Counted from the first letter of the stretch, positions 25,634 to 33,919 are shown. The stretch: DNA of 64,000 nucleotides from Gammaproteobacteria bacterium (GCA_021325575.1 JAJPGW010000009.1:1-64000), one strand, 5' to 3'. A program made the numbers and translations. The notes: a model not told the origin generated them from the sequence alone.

Positions 25634-26589
25634 GTAATAATAAAATCGGCGCCGGCGCGTTGAATCGCTGTTAAAATTTCGAGTGCGCTTTTTTGCTCGT
25701 CCATCCAGCCTTTTTCACTGGCCGCTTTGATCATCGCGAATTCACCGCTGGTGTGATATGCGCATAAAGGCAATTCGGGATACGTTTCTTTGATGCGATA
25801 AATTACATCCAGATAAGTGTGTGCGGGTTTTACCATGAGCATGTCGGCGCCTTCGGAAATATCGAGAGCGCATTCGCGGAGTGCTTCATTGCTGTTTGCG
25901 ACATCCATTTGATAAGTGCGCCGGTCACCAAATTTTGGCGCACCTTCAGCGGCTTGTCTAAAGGGGCCGTACATGGCGGAGGCATATTTTACTGAATAGC
26001 TAAGAATTGGAATATGCTGAAAACCCGCATCATCCAAGCCATGTCGAATAGCGAGAACCATTCCATCCATATTCCCGCTCGGTGCAATAATATCCGCGCC
26101 CGCTTTGGCGTAACTCACAGCTTGTTTTGCTAATAATTCCAGGGTTTTATCGTTATCAATATTCACTTCGGCGTGCTCGTGTTCTATTACCACACCGCAA
26201 TGGCCATGATCGGTATATTCACAAAAACAAACATCGGCCATCACCAATAAATCGGGGGCTGCTTTTTTTATCACGGGAATCGCTTTTTGAATAATTCCGT
26301 GGTCGGAATAAGACATTTTTCCGAGGCCATCTTTTTCACTAGGAATGCCGAATAACATTACACTTTTAATGCCTAGTTGAGTAATGGATTTTATTTCTTC
26401 TGGGAGTTGATCAACGCTCAATTGGAAATGGCCGGGCATGGAGGCAATAGGATTTTTGAAGTTTTTCCCCTCTTTTATAAAAAGTGGCAAAACCAGTTTA
26501 CCGGGATGAAGGTGCGTTTCGCGCACTAAATCGCGGATATTGGCGCGTTGGCGTAAGCGGCGTAAGCGTGTGATTGGAAATTGGCCCAT
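25597..26589 (-). CDS. hemB: Delta-aminolevulinic acid dehydratase (porphobilinogen synthase)
   Basis: The 330-residue protein condenses two 5-aminolevulinate molecules to porphobilinogen in haem synthesis. MADVCFCEYTDHGHCGVV contains the three zinc-ligand cysteines. SYSVKYASAMYGPFR and MLMVKPAHTYLDVI contain the two active-site lysines. RLRRLRQRANIRDLVRET is the family's N-terminal arm. Length is normal. GAGGGGG lies about 4-5 bp before the ATG, inside a small hairpin. Its end overlaps the convergent protease-like gene. Confidence 0.97.
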   Translation of the reverse strand: MGQFPITRLRRLRQRANIRDLVRETHLHPGKLVLPLFIKEGKNFKNPIASMPGHFQLSVDQLPEEIKSITQLGIKSVMLFGIPSEKDGLGKMSYSDHGIIQKAIPVIKKAAPDLLVMADVCFCEYTDHGHCGVVIEHEHAEVNIDNDKTLELLAKQAVSYAKAGADIIAPSGNMDGMVLAIRHGLDDAGFQHIPILSYSVKYASAMYGPFRQAAEGAPKFGDRRTYQMDVANSNEALRECALDISEGADMLMVKPAHTYLDVIYRIKETYPELPLCAYHTSGEFAMIKAASEKGWMDEQKSALEILTAIQRAGADFIITYFAKEVAAWLK

Positions 26590-26595
26590 AAAACC

Positions 26596-26612
26596 CCCTC
26601 GTTTTTTGAGGG
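26596..26612 (-). promoter_or_regulatory. Small hairpin covering the hemB ribosome site
   Basis: On the minus strand, CCCTC and GAGGG flank a 7-base A-rich loop, and the right arm is part of the GAGGGGG Shine-Dalgarno just before the hemB ATG. Partial occlusion of translation start is possible. The stem is only 5 bp. Confidence 0.35.
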
Positions 26613-26680
26613 AATATTATATACTTTTTAAAGTCCTATGTAATTATGGTTTTTTTACCCATATTGACAAATGTTTTCTC

Positions 26681-26705
26681 TTGGCATATGCTTAACATAT
26701 GCCAA
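26681..26705. promoter_or_regulatory. Palindromic operator candidate for vapBC
   Basis: TTGGCATATG (26681-26690) and CATATGCCAA (26696-26705) are perfect 10-bp arms around CTTAA. The site ends 14 bp before the chosen vapB start. VapB/VapBC complexes bind such palindromes to repress their own operon. Confidence 0.62.
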
Positions 26706-26719
26706 AACGATTTATCCGT

Positions 26720-26959
26720 ATGGAACAATATACACGTCATGCTCAACTATTTCGTAACGGGCGTAATCAAGCCTTACGTATCCCACGTGAATTTGAATTG
26801 CCCGGTAAAGAAGTATTAATTCACAAAGAAGGAGGTTGCTTGATTATCGAACCCATTAAAAAAAGAAATAACCTTGCAAAATTACTTGCTCAATGGAAAC
26901 CGTTAAAGGAAAAATTTCCTGAAATTAAAGACCTCCCTGCAGAGGATATCGATCTTTAA
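26720..26959 (+). CDS. vapB: VapB-type antitoxin
   Basis: The 79-residue antitoxin has HAQLFRNGRNQALRIPREFELPGKEVLI, the AbrB-fold DNA-binding region of VapB, and an acidic tail (EIKDLPAEDIDL) to block the toxin. The frame opens at an ATG at 26699, but that codon lies inside the palindromic operator. The ATG at 26720 gives the usual VapB start, so it was chosen; no strong ribosome site supports either. The toxin gene follows after 9 bp. Confidence 0.88.
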   Translation: MEQYTRHAQLFRNGRNQALRIPREFELPGKEVLIHKEGGCLIIEPIKKRNNLAKLLAQWKPLKEKFPEIKDLPAEDIDL

Positions 26960-26968
26960 GGCCTTTTT

Positions 26969-27397
26969 ATGAGCCATTTTACCTATCTTTTTGATACTAA
27001 TATTTTATCTGAACTAATCAGACAACCATCGGGGCCACTCGCTCAAAAAATTGTTGCCTTAGATGAAACATCTTTTTGTACGAGCATTATCGTTGCTTGC
27101 GAACTCCGTTATGGTGCCCGTAAAAAAGGTTCAGCTTCATTAATTAATAAAGTTGAGCGATTACTTGCAAATATGATTGTGAAACCATTTGAAAATGATG
27201 CAGATCATTACTATGCTGCTTTGCGTGTCGCCTTAGAAAAAAAAGGCCAACCTATTGGAGCCCATGACATGCTGATTGCTTCGCACGCATTGGCTTTGGA
27301 GGCAACATTAGTAACAGCTAATGAACGCGAATTCACACGTATTCCGAAATTAAAAGTGGAAAACTGGCTTCTTGAGCCAGTTGGATATTCGCAATAA
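26969..27397 (+). CDS. vapC: VapC-type PIN-domain ribonuclease toxin
   Basis: The 142-residue PIN toxin has YLFDTNILSELIR (first Asp), VACELRYGARKKG (Glu), IGAHDMLIASHALA (Asp) and TANEREFTRIPKLKVENW at the end, which is the full acidic set of VapC. VapC enzymes usually cut initiator tRNA or a ribosomal RNA loop; the target here is unknown. It is a separate lineage from the Phd-linked PIN gene at 16212. Confidence 0.94.
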   Translation: MSHFTYLFDTNILSELIRQPSGPLAQKIVALDETSFCTSIIVACELRYGARKKGSASLINKVERLLANMIVKPFENDADHYYAALRVALEKKGQPIGAHDMLIASHALALEATLVTANEREFTRIPKLKVENWLLEPVGYSQ

Positions 27398-27414
27398 TTC
27401 AAATAACATGCGCT

Positions 27415-28956
27415 TTAATTTGCCCGCCCCGCCGTTCCAAATCGAATTGTTAATCCAACATTCACCACCGGTGAATTGAAACTATTTTGCAATGCTTTGA
27501 CTTCACCCACGCTCGCTTGCAAACCTAACGAAGGTGTTAGGTAATAATGGACACCTACTACGGGTTCAATGATGGATCCACCACCGATAGTCAATCCACC
27601 GCCGCCACCTGCGCCGATTAATAATTCTGCGTAGGGTTGTAAGCGATTGTTGCAGAATGCAGCAGTTTGTAATCCGGGGCCAATCATGCCGGTTGCAAAT
27701 CCACCCGCGTGAACGCCTGCATATGCGCTTGCGCCTTGATAACTGAAAAAGAAATTCGGCGTAAATATCTGGTCGATTTGCACGCCGATCAAATTATCGG
27801 GTGAACGCGTTGTTTCAGAAGTGCGTTCCGGGCGCAAATAGGTTTGATTGAAAATGTGAATGCGCCAGTCTTGCGTGCGTAACCAATCAAAGTGCACACA
27901 AGAAGGTGTAGATTTTGCCGTGGCTAAATCCAGATGGTACAACAATTCTGCCATCGCCGTTGGCGCGCGCAACTGGCCTTGTGGGGCCCAAATGTATCCG
28001 CCATTGATACGGCCCGAGAACTGACAACCCATCGGCCATTCAAAACCGAGTTGTGGATGAATCAAGATTCCACCGCCGGTGTCGACATTGCCACCGCCAC
28101 CTGCACCCGCTGCCAATTGCGGCACCAATGCAAATCCGTGACCCAATTCCGCATGATAGCCAACCCCTGCCAACACATCCATATAACCATTCGGCACACC
28201 ATGAAAAGCACCATCCGCGCGCAACGATCCAAAAATCGATTGCGTGAAATAATGATCCAATTCCGCACCGACTAATGACATCGTGCCGTCTTGAATCACG
28301 CCATCGACATTTTTCGTGCCGCTTTTTTGTTTATACATTTGTAAGAAAATGCCAAAATCGTTGCGCTGGAAATCCAAAAATTTGCTATCGAATAAACACA
28401 GACGATTAAAACAGCTTTGGCCTGTTCCTAAATAATTGACATAATAAAATTCGTATGGAATATCTAAATCGAGTCCCACTTGGGAGCTGCGAATTTTTCC
28501 CGATGGAAAATCAATATAACTGTAATGAACACCCAGCCGCACCCAATGAAAATCATATTGCAATCCCGCATGCGGCCGCACCATCAAACCACCGCCAACT
28601 AACGATGATCGTCCACCGCCACCGCCTGCATATAAACCTAAATCACCCCAAATATGGGAAAATAATTCATGATGCAAGCCACCTTCTAGACCGAGCGTAA
28701 ACAATCCGCCTTGTTTGCCAGTCACCGCGCCATGCGCGCCGAGACCGCCGTACATGTACGGATTCAAATCCACTAAATAATTCGCACCTAATAATCCCAA
28801 GCGCTGGTTTTGATTAGGTATCGCCATATTGTCATAACTAAAACGAAAAAATCCCGGTTGCGGGAATAACCCGAGCGAATTAGCGGGCGTAGGGGATGCT
28901 TTTGCGCTAAGACAAAATACGGTTGCGATTAGCATCAAAAAAATTCGGAGTTTCAA
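27415..28956 (-). CDS. Outer-membrane beta-barrel-like protein with glycine-rich repeats
   Basis: The 513-residue secreted protein has a signal peptide (about 1-20, cleavage near AKA). The mature part repeats a block of about 160-170 residues three times. Each block has a run of 4-5 glycines followed by a GGG(I/L/S) strand and 'P..G..Y/W' (for example GGGGGRSSLVGGG, GAGGGGNVDTGGG, GAGGGGGLTIGGG). Strands alternate aromatic and small residues and the last residues resemble a beta-barrel end, so it may be an outer-membrane barrel. No family is recognised. Initiation appears to be at TTG with AGGA upstream. Confidence 0.6.
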   Translation of the reverse strand: MKLRIFLMLIATVFCLSAKASPTPANSLGLFPQPGFFRFSYDNMAIPNQNQRLGLLGANYLVDLNPYMYGGLGAHGAVTGKQGGLFTLGLEGGLHHELFSHIWGDLGLYAGGGGGRSSLVGGGLMVRPHAGLQYDFHWVRLGVHYSYIDFPSGKIRSSQVGLDLDIPYEFYYVNYLGTGQSCFNRLCLFDSKFLDFQRNDFGIFLQMYKQKSGTKNVDGVIQDGTMSLVGAELDHYFTQSIFGSLRADGAFHGVPNGYMDVLAGVGYHAELGHGFALVPQLAAGAGGGGNVDTGGGILIHPQLGFEWPMGCQFSGRINGGYIWAPQGQLRAPTAMAELLYHLDLATAKSTPSCVHFDWLRTQDWRIHIFNQTYLRPERTSETTRSPDNLIGVQIDQIFTPNFFFSYQGASAYAGVHAGGFATGMIGPGLQTAAFCNNRLQPYAELLIGAGGGGGLTIGGGSIIEPVVGVHYYLTPSLGLQASVGEVKALQNSFNSPVVNVGLTIRFGTAGRAN

Positions 28957-29075
28957 GGGGTAAGTCCTTTTTATTTTTTGCGATTTTTATGAAACAGTAT
29001 AGTATTCTTTTACTGACTGAATTTTCAAGATTTGTATGAAAATATTTATTCTAATTGTCATATTGAAAAAATTAA

Positions 29076-29144
29076 ACAGATCCTTCCCTTTGCTCAGGAT
29101 GACATGTGCCTTGGCTGTCATCCTGAGCAAAGCGAAGGATCTGT
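29076..29144. repeat. Palindromic intergenic repeat, family B, copy 1
   Basis: Arms beginning ACAGATCCTTC and ending GAAGGATCTGT, with inner GCTCAGGATGACA and TGTCATCCTGAGC, form a long hairpin. Relatives lie at 29230-29258 (partial), 32331-32404, 32506-32576 and 37476-37500 (partial). The rest of the gap 28957-29284 shows only A/T-rich sequence and the partial copy. Confidence 0.8.
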
Positions 29145-29229
29145 CTAACATGGCTTCTTTACAAAAGTTTCAGTAGTTTAAAAAGAAAAATCCAGAATAG
29201 AAAATTGATCATCACGGTAAAAATTTAAA

Positions 29230-29258
29230 AAGATCCTTCGTGGAGATCAGGATGACAG
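29230..29258. repeat. Partial family B repeat
   Basis: AGATCCTTCG followed by GATCAGGATGACAG is one half of a family B unit, 85 bp from the complete copy 1. Confidence 0.6.
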
Positions 29259-29284
29259 CTGATTTCGTTGAATTGTCAGCATTC

Positions 29285-30514
29285 CTATTTTCCAAATTCC
29301 TTTTTTTCCATTTCAGGCCAAACATTTTCGGTAAAATAACTTTTTAAACTCGCCACTTTCGCGCCTGTTAAACGGTTTTTTCGAATTTCTTCTGGAATAA
29401 TTTTATCTTTTTCGGCTTGGGTTAATTTCGCTTGCCAATCATCAAACGCCATGTTTAATAATTCTTTGAGGAGATGGTCGCGCTTTTCTTTTTCTGCTTT
29501 TTTTTGTGCGATTAATTCACGCAGCGCTCGGTCTTTTGGTGATTCGTAATTTTCAGGTGCGTTATAGACGCTCGCTCTTTTTAAAATACCCATGAAATAA
29601 CCGATCGGACTACTTTTGGTGATGCTCGCCTGTTTGTTGTTGTATTTTAAATCGTAATAAAAATGATTAATGGAGTCTTGCACGACAGCTGCCGTTAAAT
29701 CATCTTGTTTGTAAAGTTGCAACAAATGCCCTTTGGTAAAACCAATTTGGCTTAGCGGTTCAATATCAATTTCATCCCATTCTTTCGGTAAACTGGATGA
29801 CGATTTGCGCGCATCGAATTTGGAAAAGTCCGGATTTGGATTGGGATCGGCTTGCTGTTTTAATGAATCCAGTTTTTCAACGGAGATCAATCTTCGGTAT
29901 TCCATTGCGGCGTCATTGACTTCTTGACTGATGCCGAAGCAATAAAAACCTCCCCTGCCCCGCTTGCCGTTTTCGCGTGCGAGTAATTTTTTTTCGACCA
30001 GGCGTTGAATGGAGGTGTTCACCATTTTTAAACTCGTATTCGTAAGCGAGGTTAACATGTCGCTGGTAATGCTCCCGCTTGAAAGTAAACCGCGTGAGAC
30101 GCAGCGTTCTAAAATAAAAGTGAATATTTTTTTCTGGTGTCCTGATAAGCGAAGAATATTGTAAAGAGGACTGGCGAGTTGTTCTTTTGTTAAAACATTC
30201 GCGTAAGAAATCGCGTGATGGGCTACGTTTTCTTCCTCTTCAGGAATCGACGGTTTGGGTTGAAAAATCGTTTGGGGTTCGGGCGGCGCTACAAATTTTT
30301 TCTTTTCCGCCTGGGGTGCATAATCAATGGGTGGTTCTTCTTTTTGTGCTGGAGCTTCCGCTTTAATCGCTTCCGTCACAGGTTGAATGGGTTCGAGTTT
30401 CACTTCTTCTTTTTCTTCTTTTTCGATTTCATCCATATAATTCCATGGACGATAAGAAGATTTTTTAAATTTTTTCTTGACCGTTTTCTCTAATAAAGAC
30501 GCAATATCGGGCAT
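29285..30514 (-). CDS. Winged-helix DNA-binding protein partner of ParA
   Basis: The 409-residue protein has a charged, Pro/Glu/Lys-rich N-terminus (about 1-110). A winged-helix-like domain follows (about 115-200: LYNILRLSGHQKKIFTFILERC, SDMLTSLTNTSLKMVNTSIQRLVEKKLL, RGGFYCFGIS). The C-terminal half is helical, with IGYFMGILKR and coiled-coil stretches. I recognise no named family. It begins 16 bp after the parA-like gene, so it is probably the DNA-binding adaptor or replication initiator that works with that ATPase and the 11-bp repeat array upstream. It does not look like a normal ParB. Confidence 0.6.
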   Translation of the reverse strand: MPDIASLLEKTVKKKFKKSSYRPWNYMDEIEKEEKEEVKLEPIQPVTEAIKAEAPAQKEEPPIDYAPQAEKKKFVAPPEPQTIFQPKPSIPEEEENVAHHAISYANVLTKEQLASPLYNILRLSGHQKKIFTFILERCVSRGLLSSGSITSDMLTSLTNTSLKMVNTSIQRLVEKKLLARENGKRGRGGFYCFGISQEVNDAAMEYRRLISVEKLDSLKQQADPNPNPDFSKFDARKSSSSLPKEWDEIDIEPLSQIGFTKGHLLQLYKQDDLTAAVVQDSINHFYYDLKYNNKQASITKSSPIGYFMGILKRASVYNAPENYESPKDRALRELIAQKKAEKEKRDHLLKELLNMAFDDWQAKLTQAEKDKIIPEEIRKNRLTGAKVASLKSYFTENVWPEMEKKEFGK

Positions 30515-30530
30515 GGCGCATCTCCTTTAT

Positions 30531-31511
30531 TTAAGCGCTGATTGCCTTTAATCGATCGGTGTCGATGGGTGCAGATTTTTTCGCGAATTCGCCTATTTTT
30601 AGTAGTTCACGGGTTAATAAATCCACGTCTTCTTTGGCGGAAGAATTGGCGAGCGAATCGAAAATCGACATGCCTTTGGTCAAGACGTTTTCGAATTCTT
30701 GGCTTCGGCGAATCGCGGTTCGAATAAGATGCTGGCTGTGTTTCGGATGCGTTACTAAAAATCGCATGGTGTCATGGGATAAAGAAGTTCTTGGATCAAA
30801 TTCATTTAGCAAAGGACACACGGGAACGGCTTTTTTGAAGGATTTTTCGATGTTCGCAACTTCCCTGCTGGTAATTTCCAAACCTTCCAAACTGAATTCC
30901 GATGGTGTGACGGGTGAAATGACGCGATCGGATGCGAGTGATGCCGCGGTCACTGAACTTCCCAATGCGGGTGGGCAATCAATCAAAATTAAATCATATT
31001 GGTTTTTTAATGAATCGATCATGTCTTTGTAAATGCGGTCTAGCGGTAAACGTTTTAGCATGAGGTTGCTGTCGAGCAAGGCATTTTCGATGCGGCTGGG
31101 TAAAATATCCAATCCTTCGTAAACGGAAACGATGCCCTCTTCGACTGGGATATCTTGATTGATGAGTTCAATCATGATGGGTTTGTCATGTGATTTGACG
31201 CGGCAGGCTTTGGTTAAGTTGCCTTGTTGGTCAAGGTCAATCAGCAACGTGCGCGCACCATATAACGTCGCGCGTATGCCTAAACCTAAACAGAGCGATG
31301 TTTTTCCTGTTCCCCCTTTCACGATCTGGAAAGAAAAAACTTGGGGGTTAAATTTTATTTCAAATAATTGGCGCGCGGTTTCGTAGGCAAAATAAACACG
31401 ATTTTTGCTTTTTTGGTGTGGTAAATTTTTTCGCTTAATTTGGTTGTGTAAGGCTTGAACCGTGGTTCCCATGACTTCTGCGGCATCGGTGACCAACATT
31501 TTTGGTTCCAT
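30531..31511 (-). CDS. parA: ParA-like ATPase with N-terminal helix-turn-helix
   Basis: The 326-residue P-loop ATPase of the ParA/MinD class has a deviant Walker A VKGGTGKTS (65-72, signature Lys65), IDLDQQGNLT and Walker B YDLILIDCPPALGSS. Residues 1-50 (MLVTDAAEVMGTTVQALHNQIKRKNLP) form a MerR/excisionase-like HTH, as in plasmid ParA proteins that also repress their promoter. A full Shine-Dalgarno GGAGG precedes the ATG. A 12-bp inverted repeat and an 11-bp array lie upstream. It is followed by a winged-helix gene rather than parB. Confidence 0.88.
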   Translation of the reverse strand: MEPKMLVTDAAEVMGTTVQALHNQIKRKNLPHQKSKNRVYFAYETARQLFEIKFNPQVFSFQIVKGGTGKTSLCLGLGIRATLYGARTLLIDLDQQGNLTKACRVKSHDKPIMIELINQDIPVEEGIVSVYEGLDILPSRIENALLDSNLMLKRLPLDRIYKDMIDSLKNQYDLILIDCPPALGSSVTAASLASDRVISPVTPSEFSLEGLEITSREVANIEKSFKKAVPVCPLLNEFDPRTSLSHDTMRFLVTHPKHSQHLIRTAIRRSQEFENVLTKGMSIFDSLANSSAKEDVDLLTRELLKIGEFAKKSAPIDTDRLKAISA

Positions 31512-31519
31512 TTGTACCT

Positions 31520-31565
31520 CCGTGTTTAAATTGGAAGATGTTTCTTAACATTTATTTAAACACGG
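31520..31565. promoter_or_regulatory. Inverted repeat operator upstream of parA
   Basis: CCGTGTTTAAAT (31520-31531) and ATTTAAACACGG (31554-31565) are perfect 12-bp arms with centres 34 bp apart, directly before the parA ribosome site. The HTH of ParA or the partner protein probably binds here. A second inverted repeat, TAGTAGTA/TACTACTA, lies at 31623-31650. Confidence 0.6.
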
Positions 31566-31685
31566 CATTTTGGTCGATGTCAACTTGTCAGTGGTTTTTT
31601 TCTTAAGGTCTTTCTTTAGTTGTAGTAGTAATTTCTTTTAACTACTACTATAGAGACGTGAGAGAATAATTTGGATCGTTTTTCT

Positions 31686-32320
31686 GATTAACAAAAGATT
31701 AAGAAATGATAAAGAGATGATTAAGATAAGATTAAGAAAAGATTTACAAATGATTAACAGATTGCGAATGCTCGGATTAACAAATGATTCAGAAAAGATT
31801 AAGAATTGATAAAGATATAGCTGCCTATATGTTTCGTTTTGCTTGCAACTTCAATGAAAATTTTTTGTAAGTCATTAATAATTTGATTTTTATTTCTATA
31901 TCTTAATCAATTGTTAATCTATAACGATTAATAAATGATTAAGATATAAATCATGGATTTTCAGTCGGGCTAATCGCGTTTGATAAACAAATGATTAACC
32001 AATGATTAAGATATGATTAACAAAAGATAAAGAAAAGATAAATAGATGATTAAGAAAGGCTGTTTTGCCGGATTAATAATTGATTCACAATTGATAGGTG
32101 AATGATAGCTGGATGATTCATTAATGATAATGAAATGATAAGTAAATGATGGCTGAATGATGGTTAGATGATTGCTAATTGATTAAGAGATGATTCGTAG
32201 ATGATTAAGTAATGATTAACAAAAGATAAAGATATGATGTTGATTAATGCAAATCATTTATAATTGAATAATTATATATAATTGTATGATAAAGAAATGA
32301 TTAACATATGATAAAGATAT
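31686..32320. repeat. Helically phased 11-bp repeat array (iteron or centromere-like)
   Basis: About 41 units of the form GATTAAgAAAt recur with the GAT exactly 11 bp apart. The blocks start at 31686 (7 units), 31775 (4), 31926 (2), 31982 (7), 32071 (16 consecutive, to 32236) and 32288 (3). Two units in the opposite orientation occur at 31903 and 31914. Gaps between the 31686/31775 and 31982/32071 block pairs are 23 bp (two turns plus one base). It is A/T-rich, non-coding and adjacent to parA. Such phased arrays suit cooperative protein loading at a replication origin or partition site. Confidence 0.85.
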
Positions 32321-32330
32321 CGGGGCGACG

Positions 32331-32404
32331 TGTCATTCTGAGAGCGTTTTTTGCTCGAAGAATCTCTTTAATGTTGTGAGATCCTTCGCTTCGCTCAGGA
32401 TGAA
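32331..32404. repeat. Family B repeat, copy 2 (left arm of an inverted pair)
   Basis: The unit begins GTCATTCTGAGAGCG, contains GCTCGAAGAATCT and ends GATCCTTCGCTTCGCTCAGGA. It is nearly the reverse complement of copy 3 at 32506-32576, so the pair brackets about 100 bp of A/T-rich sequence between the 11-bp array and the glycan locus. Confidence 0.78.
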
Positions 32405-32505
32405 AGTGAAAAAGCGATGCCACTGAAAAAATTGTTATACGTGGAACATTTTATTCTTGTTCTAAAGACAATATGCGTTTACCATTTTGAACGTTTTAAA
32501 TAATT

Positions 32506-32576
32506 GTCATCCTGAGCGTAAGCGAAGGATCTAACACCAACAGATTCTTCGAGCAAAAACCGCTCTCAGAATGACA
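32506..32576. repeat. Family B repeat, copy 3 (right arm of an inverted pair)
   Basis: The unit begins GTCATCCTGAGCG, contains CAGATTCTTCGAGC and ends CTCTCAGAATGAC. It is inverted relative to copy 2. It lies 31 bp before the first gene of the glycan locus. Confidence 0.78.
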
Positions 32577-32607
32577 ATCGTTTTTATAAATATAAATGGT
32601 ATAAAAA

Positions 32608-33051
32608 ATGTTTAACAAAATTCTAATCGTGTGTCTTGGAAATATTTGCCGCAGCCCGATGGTTGAAGCCATTTTCAAACATCGATTATCCGCAAAACAT
32701 CCACATGTGTCTGTGAGTTCTGCGGGAATCGCAGCGGTCGTTGGTAAATCCGCGGATCCCTTCGTACAAGAACTTTTGCGCCTCGAAGGCATCGATTGTT
32801 CAGAACACCGCGCGCGTCAATTAACTTCTGCGATGTTATTAGAATCGGATCTGGTTTTAGTGATGGAAGAAGACCAACGCAAAGAAATTGCATACACGTT
32901 TCCAAGCGTTTGTGGTAAAGTGCATCTTTTAGGAAAATGGGGCGGATTCGAAGTTCCCGACCCATACAAAAAACCAAAGGAATTTTTTAAGGAAACATAC
33001 CAATTGGTCACCGCTGGCATTGATCAATGGCAGACGAGGTTATGGAAATAA
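32608..33051 (+). CDS. wzb: Low-molecular-weight protein-tyrosine phosphatase (Wzb-like)
   Basis: The 147-residue phosphatase has the active-site loop CLGNICRS at 9-16 (nucleophile Cys9, Arg15) and the acid-loop Asp118 in VPDPYKK. Wzb-type enzymes dephosphorylate the Tyr-rich tail of the Wzc kinase and so control polysaccharide export. It is the first gene of the glycan locus and is followed by wza- and wzc-like genes with 3- and 22-bp gaps, the classic order. Length is typical. Confidence 0.93.
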   Translation: MFNKILIVCLGNICRSPMVEAIFKHRLSAKHPHVSVSSAGIAAVVGKSADPFVQELLRLEGIDCSEHRARQLTSAMLLESDLVLVMEEDQRKEIAYTFPSVCGKVHLLGKWGGFEVPDPYKKPKEFFKETYQLVTAGIDQWQTRLWK

Positions 33052-33054
33052 AGC

Positions 33055-33897
33055 ATGTTGCGTGCATTCATTTTAGTTTTTTTAGTGATTAATTTAAGTG
33101 GTTGTTTTATTGCTCCTGGCATGAAAATGCAACCACCGCCGCCAGATGTGAGGTGTTCGGCGGCGAGATGTAAGCCTGATCTACATTTTATTCCCATCGA
33201 TGTTTGTTTGGTTCGCCAGTTGAATCAGATGAGCAGTACTACACTCGATGAAGCCTATTATTATCATGTGGGTGCGCATGATATTTTGAATGTTTATGTA
33301 TTTGGCCATCCCGAATTAATGGGACCGATTGGCATTCCACCAGCAGAACAGAGCACAGGATTGTTAAATCCGACGTTAGCGCCTGTTGGCTATTTAGTAA
33401 ATACAGATGGTGATATTTATTATCCAATGGTTGGAAGAGTACACGTTTTAGGAAAAACAGTAGAACAAATTCGTGTACAACTCACTTCTTCATTAAAAAA
33501 ATATATCCGTAACCCACAAATTGATGTTCGTGTTTCAGGATTTCGCAGTAAAAAAGTTTATGTCATGGGCGAAGTCCAAAAACCTGGATTATTACCTTTA
33601 ACCGATTCTCCTATGAGTATTACTGATGCCATTAATCTGGCGGGGGGATTTGATCTCAAAGCGGCGGATCCGAGTCATATTTTTGTTATTCGTGGCGATT
33701 ATGCTCATCCGGAGATTTATTGGCTGAATGCGGGATCACCCGAAGCGTTGTTACTCGGTGAAAATTTTCGATTAAAAGGCCAAGATGTCATCTTTGTTTC
33801 GACAGCAGAAGTTGCTCGTTGGAACCGTGCTATCGATCAGATATTGCCGACTATACAGGCTGTCTGGTTTACTAATGCTTTAATTAACAGTAATTAG
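33055..33897 (+). CDS. wza: Polysaccharide export lipoprotein (Wza-like, short)
   Basis: The 280-residue lipoprotein has a lipobox LSGC with Cys17. A Poly_export domain (YYHVGAHDILNVYVFGHPEL) and a SLBB-like domain (KKVYVMGEVQKPGLLPLTDSPMSITDAINLAGGFD) follow. Wza forms the octameric outer-membrane channel for capsule or exopolysaccharide. At 280 residues it is shorter than E. coli Wza (379) and has only one clear SLBB domain. Its C-terminal amphipathic segment (RWNRAIDQILPTIQAVWFTN) can still act as the membrane helix. Confidence 0.9.
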   Translation: MLRAFILVFLVINLSGCFIAPGMKMQPPPPDVRCSAARCKPDLHFIPIDVCLVRQLNQMSSTTLDEAYYYHVGAHDILNVYVFGHPELMGPIGIPPAEQSTGLLNPTLAPVGYLVNTDGDIYYPMVGRVHVLGKTVEQIRVQLTSSLKKYIRNPQIDVRVSGFRSKKVYVMGEVQKPGLLPLTDSPMSITDAINLAGGFDLKAADPSHIFVIRGDYAHPEIYWLNAGSPEALLLGENFRLKGQDVIFVSTAEVARWNRAIDQILPTIQAVWFTNALINSN

Positions 33898-33919
33898 TTT
33901 TTTTAAGGTAACAGGATTT

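Noticed and set aside
30559..31032. Open frame of 157 codons on the plus strand
   Set aside because: It is antisense to parA, whose P-loop motifs and ribosome site are clear.
29285..31511. Ordinary chromosomal parAB pair
   Set aside because: The partner protein has no ParB/Spo0J motifs, ParA has a fused HTH, and no parS-like 16-bp palindrome was seen.
31686..32320. CRISPR array
   Set aside because: The repeats are 11 bp with no spacers and there are no cas genes; it is an iteron-like array.
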